A stretch of 9,976 nt of DNA from Chloroflexota bacterium. Its GTDB lineage: Bacteria; Chloroflexota; Limnocylindria; Limnocylindrales; CSP1-4. Each line of letters opens with the position of its first letter. Position 1 is the stretch's first letter. The stretch is taken from NCBI GenBank assembly GCA_025355255.1, contig JANYAA010000459.1, positions 1 through 9,976 of the forward strand. Direction: 5' to 3'. Positions 1 to 6,355 of this stretch are shown here, one piece after another. The notes under the pieces are model-generated. The model ran no database searches, had not been told where the DNA came from, and was given only the letters and a program-made list of their open reading frames with translations. The translations under genes and the position numbers were made by a program.

Positions 1-210
1 CAGCACCTCCCTGTCGAGCGCTACTACCACCCTGTCGAGTTTGCGGAGATGAAGGTAGAGGCTCTCGCGATGGGCTTCCGCCACGTTGAATCCGCCCCGC
101 TAGTGCGGTCGTCGTACCACGCCCGCGACCAGGTGCCCGACGCCGAGGCACGCACAGTACGCCGCCAGGCCACCATCGCCGCTGACGGCAAGGTTGTGCC
201 GGGCGCCTGA
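1..210 (+). CDS. lipA: Lipoyl synthase, C-terminal end (5' part outside window)
   Basis: Frame 1 is open from the left edge to a TGA at 208-210 and gives 69 residues. They contain the family's C-terminal signatures: [13 protein letters not shown] at the start, then [17 protein letters not shown] around residues 26-42. LipA is a radical-SAM enzyme that inserts two sulfurs into the octanoyl chain on lipoyl-carrier domains of pyruvate dehydrogenase, related 2-oxoacid dehydrogenases and the glycine cleavage H protein. In LipA structures a Ser of the C-terminal RSS motif ligates the auxiliary [4Fe-4S] cluster that is consumed as sulfur donor, and that motif is intact here. The CxxxCxxC radical-SAM motif and the N-terminal cluster motif lie outside the window. 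The last 25 or so residues are a variable tail. Identification is firm although only about a fifth of the gene is visible. Confidence 0.95.
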   Translation, partial: QHLPVERYYHPVEFAEMKVEALAMGFRHVESAPLVRSSYHARDQVPDAEARTVRRQATIAADGKVVPGA

Positions 211-275
211 GATCTCGCGAACGGGCGCGCAGGCCGGGCGCCGCGCTCAGCCCCGCCCCTCGACGCGACTGCCGC

Positions 276-281
276 TATCCT
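276..281 (+). promoter_or_regulatory. Candidate leaderless -10 box (TATCCT) of the deaminase-family gene
   Basis: TATCCT fits the TANNNT consensus and ends six bases before the ATG at 288, so transcription would begin at or next to the start codon. No purine-rich ribosome-binding site precedes this ATG, which agrees with a leaderless mRNA. No TTGACA-like -35 is visible at 16-18 bases. The 77-base gap after lipA contains nothing else I can support. The same layout recurs before the lipoprotein gene at 3387. Confidence 0.5.
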
Positions 282-287
282 TCGCCA

Positions 288-1343
288 ATGGCAGCCACGC
301 TGAGCCGCAAGGTCCCCCTCGCCGACCTCCACTGCCATCTCGGCTCGGCTGTCGCGCCCTCGATCATGTGGTCCATCGCGCACGCCCAGGGCATCAAGCT
401 GCCCACTCGCGACTACTGGGACTTCCGGGACCTGATCACAGTCAACGCCAGGCGCCCGAAGAGCTTTGACGGCTACCTGCAGTTGTTCCACTGGACGGAG
501 CTGATCCAGTCGAGCCCCATAGCGGTGGAGCGCGCGGTCTACGAGGTGGTTGGCGGCGCCTACCGCAAGAACAACATCACCACGATGGAGCTTCGCTTCA
601 ACCCGATGAAGCGCAACCGGGGCGGCGAGCAGGACCTCGACCACATCATTGCGGCGGCCGTCCGGGGCATGGATCGCGCGACACTCGAGTACCCGGTCAA
701 GCCTGGGCTGATCTTCTGTCTGGACCGCGCATTCCCGTATGAGCTCAACGAGATCCTCGCCGAGAAGGCGATCGCCTGGCATGACCGCGGTGTCGTCGGC
801 GTGGACATCGCTGGCCCTGAGTCGTCGACGTTCCGGGTGGCGGACTACCGCCGGATCTTCCGCAAGGCCCGCCAGCACGGCCTGGGCATCACCGTGCACA
901 CCGGCGAGTCAGGACCCATTGAGGAGATCGTCCGCGTCATCGAGCTGCTGGAGCCGGACCGGATTGGCCATGGCGTAAAGGCGGCTTACGACCCACGCGC
1001 GATGGCGATGCTGCGCGAGCGAGGGATCGTGCTTGAGATCTGTCCCACGTCCAACCTGAATACCGCCGTGGTGTCTGGCTGGGACGAGTTCCGCTGGATC
1101 TTCGACCAGTTCCGCCGCAACGGCGTGCGCTACACCATCGCCACCGACGGGCCGGAGATGCTCAAGACCTACATCCGCGACGAGCTGGCCACCCTCGGCC
1201 GCTTGGGCATCCTCTCGCTTGAGGAGCAGCAGCAGATCGCCGCGACATCGCTTGCCGCCTCGTTTGTGCCCAACGTCTCGGATGTCCCGCGCACGGTGCG
1301 TGAGCCCGCGCGCCGCGAGGTTGTGGAGCGCGAAGAGGGCTGA
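288..1343 (+). CDS. Adenosine-deaminase-family metal-dependent hydrolase (substrate uncertain)
   Basis: A 351-residue protein, the usual length for cytosolic adenosine deaminases. The TIM-barrel active-site motifs appear in order: DLHCHL (zinc ligands H15 and H17), MELRFNP at 100-106, VDIAGPE at 172-178, VHTGES (zinc ligand H204, catalytic acid E207), RIGHG (H228), CPTSN at 252-256 and TDGPE (zinc ligand D287). The metal site and catalytic residues are therefore complete, and the protein should be an active hydrolase of the amidohydrolase superfamily, most simply an aminopurine or nucleoside deaminase. Two residues differ from classical enzymes. The Asp after HxHL that binds the ribose 5'-OH is G19, and the second Asp of the TDDP motif that contacts purine N7 is G288. 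The substrate may thus not be adenosine. The ATG at 288 is chosen because it sits just before the first strand and has a -10 box six bases upstream. The last 20 residues are charged and variable. The gene converges on the sortase gene with 13 bases between them. Confidence 0.85.
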   Translation: MAATLSRKVPLADLHCHLGSAVAPSIMWSIAHAQGIKLPTRDYWDFRDLITVNARRPKSFDGYLQLFHWTELIQSSPIAVERAVYEVVGGAYRKNNITTMELRFNPMKRNRGGEQDLDHIIAAAVRGMDRATLEYPVKPGLIFCLDRAFPYELNEILAEKAIAWHDRGVVGVDIAGPESSTFRVADYRRIFRKARQHGLGITVHTGESGPIEEIVRVIELLEPDRIGHGVKAAYDPRAMAMLRERGIVLEICPTSNLNTAVVSGWDEFRWIFDQFRRNGVRYTIATDGPEMLKTYIRDELATLGRLGILSLEEQQQIAATSLAASFVPNVSDVPRTVREPARREVVEREEG

Positions 1344-1356
1344 GCCGCCAGGCTGG

Positions 1357-2217
1357 TTAGTTTGCGACTTCCTGCAGCCGGACCATCAGCCGGTACTCGC
1401 TGTGGGCGCCCACGCAAGTCTGCAGCGTCATCGAGGGGACCTTCTGCGCGGCCCACGCCCACGCCGCGTCCGTGGTGGGGCGCGTGACCTTCCACCAGAT
1501 CACCGCATAGGTGTGGACGCGGCCCGCGCCATCGGCATAGATGGCCCGCATGCCCACGCGGAGCGCGCCGCGCGCGTAGGCATCGTGAAGGGGCTTCATC
1601 GGCGCGTATGCGTGCCCCATCAGATAGACGTTGTTGCGGCCAGCACAGCCCCAGCGGTACATGAAGTTGTCCGGGGGCGCCACACGGTTGCAGGGGAACC
1701 ACGCCACCGACCTGTTGATGCCTAGGGCCGGGATCCAGACGTGGTTGACGCCCTCGTAGTGGAGGGCAGCCGTCAGCGCAGGAGCACTCGGGGACGCCGG
1801 ACGCGTGGTCTTCTTGGCCGGTGCCCCCGGTGCCGCCGGAATCTCAACTACTGCCACACCGTCAGCGGACATCCGCGTGCCCCAAGCGTGCAGAGCCTCG
1901 TCGCGCAGGCTGTGGTCCGACGCCGACGGCTGCGGGGTTGCCCGCGCCTCGAGGACCGAGCCGTCTGCAGCGGCGAGATACCCGGGATCGGGCTGCGCAG
2001 GCGAACCAGGGGCCACGGCGACCGCCAGCGCACAAGCTCCCGCTACGGTGAGGAGGAAGGAAATGGCGACAGCGCGGAGGGTGGGGACGTGCATGCCCCA
2101 AGGATCAGGCGCATCGTCGCCCGGATCGACGGGCCGGTCGTCATTCGCGGCTAGGAGTCGCCCGCCCGAAACGGTGTGGCAACGCACCACCTTGTGCGGT
2201 GAGGCGCGGTTAGGCAT
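1357..2217 (-). CDS. Membrane-anchored sortase (class D/E/F-like transpeptidase)
   Basis: The 286-residue frame has one hydrophobic segment (about 48-68), a Pro/Ala/Ser-rich stalk to about residue 148, and a C-terminal sortase domain. Visible catalytic features are NNVYLMGHAYAPMKPLH (catalytic H202), the strand MTLQTCVG (nucleophile C268), and HSEYRLMVR (R276, in the position of the sortase Arg). Sortases cleave a sorting motif such as LPXTG in secreted proteins and join them to the cell surface. The order anchor, stalk, catalytic domain is usual for single-pass sortases facing outward. No sorting signal or pilin gene is seen in this window, so the substrate is encoded elsewhere. The start is uncertain. 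The ATG at 2217 is preceded only by a weak GGGA, and it puts about 47 residues before the membrane segment. Met42 (ATG at 2092-2094) would leave only six residues before it and is a good alternative. The class cannot be fixed by eye. Confidence 0.85.
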   Translation of the reverse strand: MPNRASPHKVVRCHTVSGGRLLAANDDRPVDPGDDAPDPWGMHVPTLRAVAISFLLTVAGACALAVAVAPGSPAQPDPGYLAAADGSVLEARATPQPSASDHSLRDEALHAWGTRMSADGVAVVEIPAAPGAPAKKTTRPASPSAPALTAALHYEGVNHVWIPALGINRSVAWFPCNRVAPPDNFMYRWGCAGRNNVYLMGHAYAPMKPLHDAYARGALRVGMRAIYADGAGRVHTYAVIWWKVTRPTTDAAWAWAAQKVPSMTLQTCVGAHSEYRLMVRLQEVAN

Positions 2218-2250
2218 GGGTCCCTGCCCATGACCCGAACCATTGACCCC

Positions 2251-2262
2251 CCCCCGCGGGGG
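2251..2262. repeat. Perfect 12-bp GC palindrome beside a run of nine C
   Basis: Five C, GC, then five G form a perfect palindrome at 2251-2262, preceded by four more C so that 2247-2255 is C9. It lies in the roughly 100-base gap between the sortase start and the end of the decayed regulator. It could be a protein-binding site or a hairpin, but no T-run follows on either strand, so it does not look like a standard intrinsic terminator. Confidence 0.4.
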
Positions 2263-2318
2263 TTACACGGTTGGCCTACAGCGCCGCCACCGCCAGCCGC
2301 CGGGGGCGTGCGACGCGG

Positions 2319-2880
2319 CTACGCTTCGACGGCGTGATCCAGCCAGTAGGCGCAACCCCGGTCGCCGCTGCCGATGTGCTGCTAGCGGACGATGCCGGGT
2401 CCGAGGGGGTCGCGGAACAGCTCCAACTCAGCGGCGCATGCAACGGGCATGCCTCGCGCGACGTCGTGGACCGCACAGTTGTGCTGGACGAGCTTGACGC
2501 CACTGTGGTCCACGACGGCCTCGGCGATGTGGCCCTGTTCATCCTGCAGCTTTGCCAAGGCCGCAACGCGCTCCGCCGCGGTGGCATTCACCGGCAGGGA
2601 GAGCAGCCCGCCGGCAAGCCCATCGTAATGTGACGGGAAGAGGCCTTGGGCCCCGGGTGTCACGTAGTAGAGGTTGCGCGTGCGGCCGACGCCGTGGTGT
2701 TCGGGCGACTTGGCGACGAGGCCGGCCGGCTCCAGCGCGCGCAGCTGCTGGGCAACACTGCTGCGGCTTGATCCCAGCGCAACGGCGATCGCGTCGGTGG
2801 AGCACCCGCCGTTGCGGCGCAGGTGCAGCAGGATGGCTAGCTGGCGCTCAGCCGGTGGGCGGGGTCGCAGGCCTCGACAT
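2319..2880 (-). pseudogene. Decayed SufR-like (COG2345) winged-helix iron-sulfur regulator
   Basis: The long open frame runs from 3050 down to a TAG at 2384-2382. Its family-like part begins near 2855 (PAERQLAILLHL), followed by a helix-turn-helix (STDAIAVALGSSRSSVAQQL), a wing (GRTRNLYYVTPGAQGLFP) and the C-terminal cluster region with HNCAVHDVA and a second Cys 12 residues later (PVACAAELELF). SufR-type regulators bind a [4Fe-4S] cluster through C-terminal cysteines and repress suf operons. After the TAG the same frame continues QHIGSGDRGCAYWL and ends at a TAG at 2321-2319. This is the expected family C-terminus and carries the last conserved Cys. The family frame has no ATG, GTG or TTG near its start, and the next in-frame ATG (3050) lies 125 bases inside the lipoprotein gene. 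A well-placed ATG at 2880 is one frame off and hits TGA after ten codons. The helical stretch normally found after the wing also seems missing near 2568-2605. I call it a pseudogene; a short regulator starting at 3050 or 2978 (TTG) is the alternative. Confidence 0.7.
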
Positions 2881-2925
2881 GGCGCGCAGAGGCTAGCAGG
2901 AAGCGTTTCGAACTGCGGCTGTCCG

Positions 2926-3387
2926 TCAGCCGCCGGTGCCCGCGGCGTCGGCCATGACCTGGCGCAGCGCCGCGGCAAACCGCGTGGCCCAGGGGCCCTG
3001 ACCCGCCAGCACGTAGGGCGACTGCTCGATCTCTGCGAAGGTCTGGGCATCGGTCACGAACGCCTGCGCGCAGGGCCCGATGTCGGCCCGGTGCTTATCC
3101 CACGCGGCACGGTTCCGGAAGATGTACAGGTAGACCTTCACGGGCGTCGCCTGGTCAAGCCCGGCAACCTTGAAACTGATCGCCGCCGACCGGAGCGTGT
3201 CGCTGATGCAGCCCGCATCGCCTGACACCCAGTCCGACACGGTGACGCCGGCCAACGAGAGGCGACCGGTAAGCCCAGGGAAATCCGTGGGCGTGGGCGG
3301 CGGCGAGGCGAGCGAGATGGAGCCGCATCCGGCCGTCAGCAGGGCGACAACGACAAGCGCAGCGACAGAGCGTGCGAGGCGAAGCAT
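2926..3387 (-). CDS. Small predicted lipoprotein, function unknown
   Basis: A 153-residue protein with a lipoprotein signal: basic start (MLRLARS), hydrophobic stretch about 8-19, and lipobox LTAGC with the lipidated Cys at position 21. A Pro/Thr-rich linker (PPPTPTDFPG, 29-38) leads to a compact domain of about 110 residues containing VYLYIFRNRAAWDKH (85-99). Two further cysteines, C60 and C106, could form a disulfide outside the membrane. I do not recognise a family, so no function is assigned. The start at 3387 is supported by the signal peptide beginning directly at it and by a TAGCCT box six bases upstream. The stop at 2926 is 45 bases before the out-of-frame ATG of the decayed regulator. 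It is probably transcribed on its own, because a hairpin separates it from the preceding operon on the same strand. Confidence 0.8.
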   Translation of the reverse strand: MLRLARSVAALVVVALLTAGCGSISLASPPPTPTDFPGLTGRLSLAGVTVSDWVSGDAGCISDTLRSAAISFKVAGLDQATPVKVYLYIFRNRAAWDKHRADIGPCAQAFVTDAQTFAEIEQSPYVLAGQGPWATRFAAALRQVMADAAGTGG

Positions 3388-3393
3388 GGCGTG

Positions 3394-3399
3394 AGGCTA
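3394..3399 (-). promoter_or_regulatory. Candidate leaderless -10 box (TAGCCT) of the lipoprotein gene
   Basis: Read on the - strand, TAGCCT (TANNNT consensus) occupies 3399-3394, and six bases separate it from the ATG at 3387. Spacing and consensus match the box before the deaminase-family gene. No Shine-Dalgarno sequence fits in the six bases, and no clear -35 is seen. Confidence 0.5.
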
Positions 3400-3414
3400 G
3401 CACCGGGCCCGATT

Positions 3415-3429
3415 GCGGGCGTGGCCCGC
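3415..3429 (-). terminator. GC hairpin just after the MoxR/VWA operon
   Basis: GCGGGC, loop CAC, GCCCGC forms a six-base-pair perfect stem that starts five bases after the stop of the last operon gene (3434). It lies in the 46-base gap before the lipoprotein gene, so it could end or stabilise the operon transcript. No T-run follows, which weakens the call, although GC-rich bacteria often have such terminators. Confidence 0.3.
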
Positions 3430-3433
3430 CTGT

Positions 3434-6355
3434 TCAGCCGCGGGTGCGCCGCTTGACGTCTCGCAGCCTGGCCAGGGTGTCCTCCCCGGCGGCTGGCGAC
3501 GCTGGCGTATCGGCCTGCGGCGCACCGGGATTTGGGGCTGCCGGCGCGTGCGGGGCCGCGGCCGGCGGATCCTGCGGCCCGGGTTCCGGCACGGGTGTCT
3601 GGCGATTGTCGGCGGCCTTGCGCACCAGCGCGTCGCGCGCACCGGCTGATCCGGCGCGGCCCCGGGCAGCCATCAGGTCGTCCATCGCCGCGGTACGGCG
3701 CGCCGGCCCGCGGCCGCGCACCCGGGTAAGGAGCCAGCGCCGCCCGTCGGCCAACTCGCGCCGGCCCAGCGAGACGCGCCGCAATGCGACATCCAGCGGC
3801 CACAGCAGCAACGCCAAGATCAGGAGCCACGGCCACAGATCGGTGGCCCGACTGGTCGCCCGCAGGTCGTGCAGCCAGGCGGCGGCTGGCGTCAGGAGCG
3901 TTGTGCCCCCGGTCGCCGCGCCGATGGCGCCCAGCAGCGGCACGTTTGCGCCCAGCAGCCGGTACTCGGCGGCAGTAGGCGCCACCAAGCCCAGCGTGCG
4001 CCCCAGCGGGTTTTCGCCGGGCTTGGTCTGCGTCACTCGCACCGCGTACGCGCCGCTCTGCAGCGACGTCACCGGCGCCTCGTACACGCCGGGCGCCACC
4101 TGGTTGAGACCCACCATCACGGGCGTGAGGTCGGGCCCAACCAGCGCCACGGACGTGGCGTAGAAGTCGCGCGGGGAGCCATCGGTGTTGACGCTCTCAA
4201 CGCGCAGGTAGGTCCGGCCGCTTCGGTCAGCAAACGAGGCCTCGATGCCGCCGCTCTCCTCGCCCGGGAACGTCCAAGACACCATCTGGCTGAAGAACTT
4301 GGAGAACCCGCTCCAGCCGATCCAGTTCTTCGCCCACTGCCCGGTCGCGTCCGACGTCCAGGCGACCGACCTGCCAAGGCCGTACTGCCACTGGGCGAGG
4401 AGCGGGTCGTCGTGCGCCGTCAGCAGGACCGTCTGCGCGGCCGACTTGGCCGTGGTGCCGTCATAGCCCAGCAGTTGGGGGAAGCGCTTGTCCGTCAGGT
4501 CCCGCACGATGGGGGAGAGCGAGGACAGGATGGGGTAGAACGCCTCCTCGACGATCTGCTGGCCGGAGACCTGCTGCGTCTCCTTGAGGAAGATGTCGGG
4601 GATCGCCGCCGGGTTTGGAGCGGCGTAGAAGCGCCCGCCACCCTGCTTGGCGAGCTGCGCCAGAAACGGGTTGGCGCCGCCGCCTGCGCCAACAGTGGAG
4701 AGCGTGATGCCCGCGGCCTTCATGTCGGCGAGGATCTGGTCGTACTGGCCAGACGTGGACCAGCCGTCAGTGAGCAGGATGATGTGGCGCCGGGTAGCGG
4801 TGGTCGTCTTGAGCGACTGCACCGCCTGATCGAGCCCCGAGAAGATGTTGGTCTGGCCGTTGGCCGTGATGCTCGCGATGGTGCCCTGCAGGTCGGTGAT
4901 CCCGCCCAGCGGCTCGGTCTTCACCACCCAGTGCGCCGACGAGTCAAACGCCACCACGCCCAGCTCGTCCTTGGCCGTGAGGGCGGAGGCGGCGCGCAGG
5001 ATGGCCTCCTTCCCGATGTCCACCTTCTTGACGCCCGCGATCCCCGCGCCCCCGCCCATGCCGCCGTTGAAGCTGTTGCAGTGGCACGCGGCCATGGAGC
5101 CGGACTTGTCGATGACAACCACGAGGGCGACATCGGGCTGCTTCTGCCGATCGCGGACGCCCATGTCAACCGGCAGCGTCTCCTCCAGCGGCGTGTTGGC
5201 GTAGCCGCCGGCGCCATAGCTTTCCGGGCCGCCGACCACCACGAGACCGCGGCCGAGGTCGCGCACGTAGACCTGCAGGCTCTCGAGTGCCTTGTCGGTG
5301 AGCCGCAGCCGCGGCACGTTGACCATCACGATGCTGTCGTAGTCCGTGAGCGCCGCGAGATCTGTGGGCAGCGCCTCTGGAATGACCGTCTCCACGTTCT
5401 GGCGCTCAAGCCGCAGTGCCGCCACCAGCTGCTCCGCAACGGCTGGGTTGCCCTGGACCACGAGGATCTTTGGCTCGCCCTTGACGATGGTGCTGGCGTC
5501 GGCCCGGTTGTTCTGGGTGAACGTGTCGCGGGCGGCGTCCACCACCACACGGAACCGGAGGAAGCCCGCGTCCTTGGGCTTGAAGGTGAACGTGACCCGG
5601 TTGGGACCGGCCTCCAGCTGCGTGGGCAGCGTGGACGCCAGATCGCCATTCACAAACAGGCGCAGGGTCGCCGGCTGGGCCACGGTGGATGTGATGTCGG
5701 CTTCGAGCGCCACGCTCTCGCCCAGGCGTGCGGTGGACGGCGCCGACAGGCGCTCAACCAGGACCTCGTCACGGCCGTTGAGCCCGGTGAGGACCGTCTC
5801 CACCTGGATGCCGCGGGCCGCGGCGAGCGACGCCTCAGCCTGTCCTGAGCCGGTGGTGTCGTTGCCGTCCGAGAGAAGGACGATGCGCTTCTGTGAGCCG
5901 TCGGGGAAGAGCGCCGCGGCAAGCCGCAGGGCGGCGCCAAGGTCCGTAGCGGACTTCACCGGCGTTGAATCGAGGCGATCCACGTCGGCCAGTTGTGCCG
6001 GCAGCCGCTCTACCAGCGCGTCACCGCCAAACGCCACGATGCCCGCCACGTCGTCTTGCGGCCGCGCCTTGAGCGAGTCGCGGATGTAGGCCAGCGCCTC
6101 CTCGCGCCCGGCTGTGCCAACCGAGTCCGACATGTCCACCGCGAACACCACGGCAAAGCGGTCCACCGGCAGCACGATCTGGAGCCCGGCCAGCGCGAAC
6201 ACCAGCGACGCCAGCAGCAGCACCCGCACCGCAAGGATCAGCCGACGCCGGGCGGCACCCATCCGGCGGCGCGACGCGATGTGGAGCACCACCACTACCG
6301 CAAGCAACGCGGGGAGCAGCAGCAGCGCGAGGGGGACGTCAAAGGCGATGCCCAT
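3434..6355 (-). CDS. Large membrane protein with two VWA domains and a GATase-like domain
   Basis: 973 residues. Two N-terminal membrane segments (about 6-25 and 40-62) are followed by a first VWA domain with MIDAS residues D74, S76 and S78 (VDMSDS), T137 and D163 (LLSDGND). Next come a beta-sandwich-like region (about 205-290) and a class I glutamine-amidotransferase-like domain (about 296-400, ILVVQGN and LVVVGGPESYGAGGY). A second VWA domain has D416, S418 and S420 (VIDKSGSM), T502 and D530 (LLTDGWS). After a beta-rich region the chain ends with a membrane segment (about 839-857) and a basic, Pro/Ala-rich tail. The amidotransferase-like domain has Glu-Ser where a nucleophile elbow would carry Cys, so it is probably structural. 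Both VWA metal sites are complete and should bind Mg2+ and a partner carboxylate. The order is typical of large VWA proteins in MoxR/DUF58/BatA clusters. The start overlaps the BatA-like stop by one base (TGATG), which implies translational coupling. Right after the second DxSxS there is an unusual CHC and Gly-rich loop. Confidence 0.9.
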   Translation of the reverse strand: MGIAFDVPLALLLLPALLAVVVVLHIASRRRMGAARRRLILAVRVLLLASLVFALAGLQIVLPVDRFAVVFAVDMSDSVGTAGREEALAYIRDSLKARPQDDVAGIVAFGGDALVERLPAQLADVDRLDSTPVKSATDLGAALRLAAALFPDGSQKRIVLLSDGNDTTGSGQAEASLAAARGIQVETVLTGLNGRDEVLVERLSAPSTARLGESVALEADITSTVAQPATLRLFVNGDLASTLPTQLEAGPNRVTFTFKPKDAGFLRFRVVVDAARDTFTQNNRADASTIVKGEPKILVVQGNPAVAEQLVAALRLERQNVETVIPEALPTDLAALTDYDSIVMVNVPRLRLTDKALESLQVYVRDLGRGLVVVGGPESYGAGGYANTPLEETLPVDMGVRDRQKQPDVALVVVIDKSGSMAACHCNSFNGGMGGGAGIAGVKKVDIGKEAILRAASALTAKDELGVVAFDSSAHWVVKTEPLGGITDLQGTIASITANGQTNIFSGLDQAVQSLKTTTATRRHIILLTDGWSTSGQYDQILADMKAAGITLSTVGAGGGANPFLAQLAKQGGGRFYAAPNPAAIPDIFLKETQQVSGQQIVEEAFYPILSSLSPIVRDLTDKRFPQLLGYDGTTAKSAAQTVLLTAHDDPLLAQWQYGLGRSVAWTSDATGQWAKNWIGWSGFSKFFSQMVSWTFPGEESGGIEASFADRSGRTYLRVESVNTDGSPRDFYATSVALVGPDLTPVMVGLNQVAPGVYEAPVTSLQSGAYAVRVTQTKPGENPLGRTLGLVAPTAAEYRLLGANVPLLGAIGAATGGTTLLTPAAAWLHDLRATSRATDLWPWLLILALLLWPLDVALRRVSLGRRELADGRRWLLTRVRGRGPARRTAAMDDLMAARGRAGSAGARDALVRKAADNRQTPVPEPGPQDPPAAAPHAPAAPNPGAPQADTPASPAAGEDTLARLRDVKRRTRG

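Noticed and set aside
198..242. Ten-base direct repeat GCCGGGCGCC (198-207 and 233-242)
   Set aside because: There are only two short GC-rich copies, one inside the lipA end; this is expected by chance at this composition.
24..899. 291-codon open frame on the - strand
   Set aside because: It overlaps lipA and the deaminase-family gene, both with clear family motifs, and has the composition of a reverse-complement shadow.
1340..1360. Possible terminator between the convergent deaminase-family and sortase genes
   Set aside because: Only a four-base stem (AGCC/GGCT) without a T-run is visible in the 13-base gap and its edges.
2380..2386. TAG recoding (amber read-through) in the regulator
   Set aside because: TAG ends at least two healthy genes here (DUF58 and moxR), and the regulator shows other signs of damage, so a nonsense mutation is simpler.
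2271..2633. 120-codon + strand frame across the decayed regulator
   Set aside because: It is antisense to a region with recognisable winged-helix and cluster motifs and has no motif of its own.
3869..5848. 659-codon open frame on the + strand
   Set aside because: It is antisense to the two-VWA protein, is rich in Arg, Gly and His, shows no domain, and is the kind of shadow frame expected in GC-rich coding DNA.
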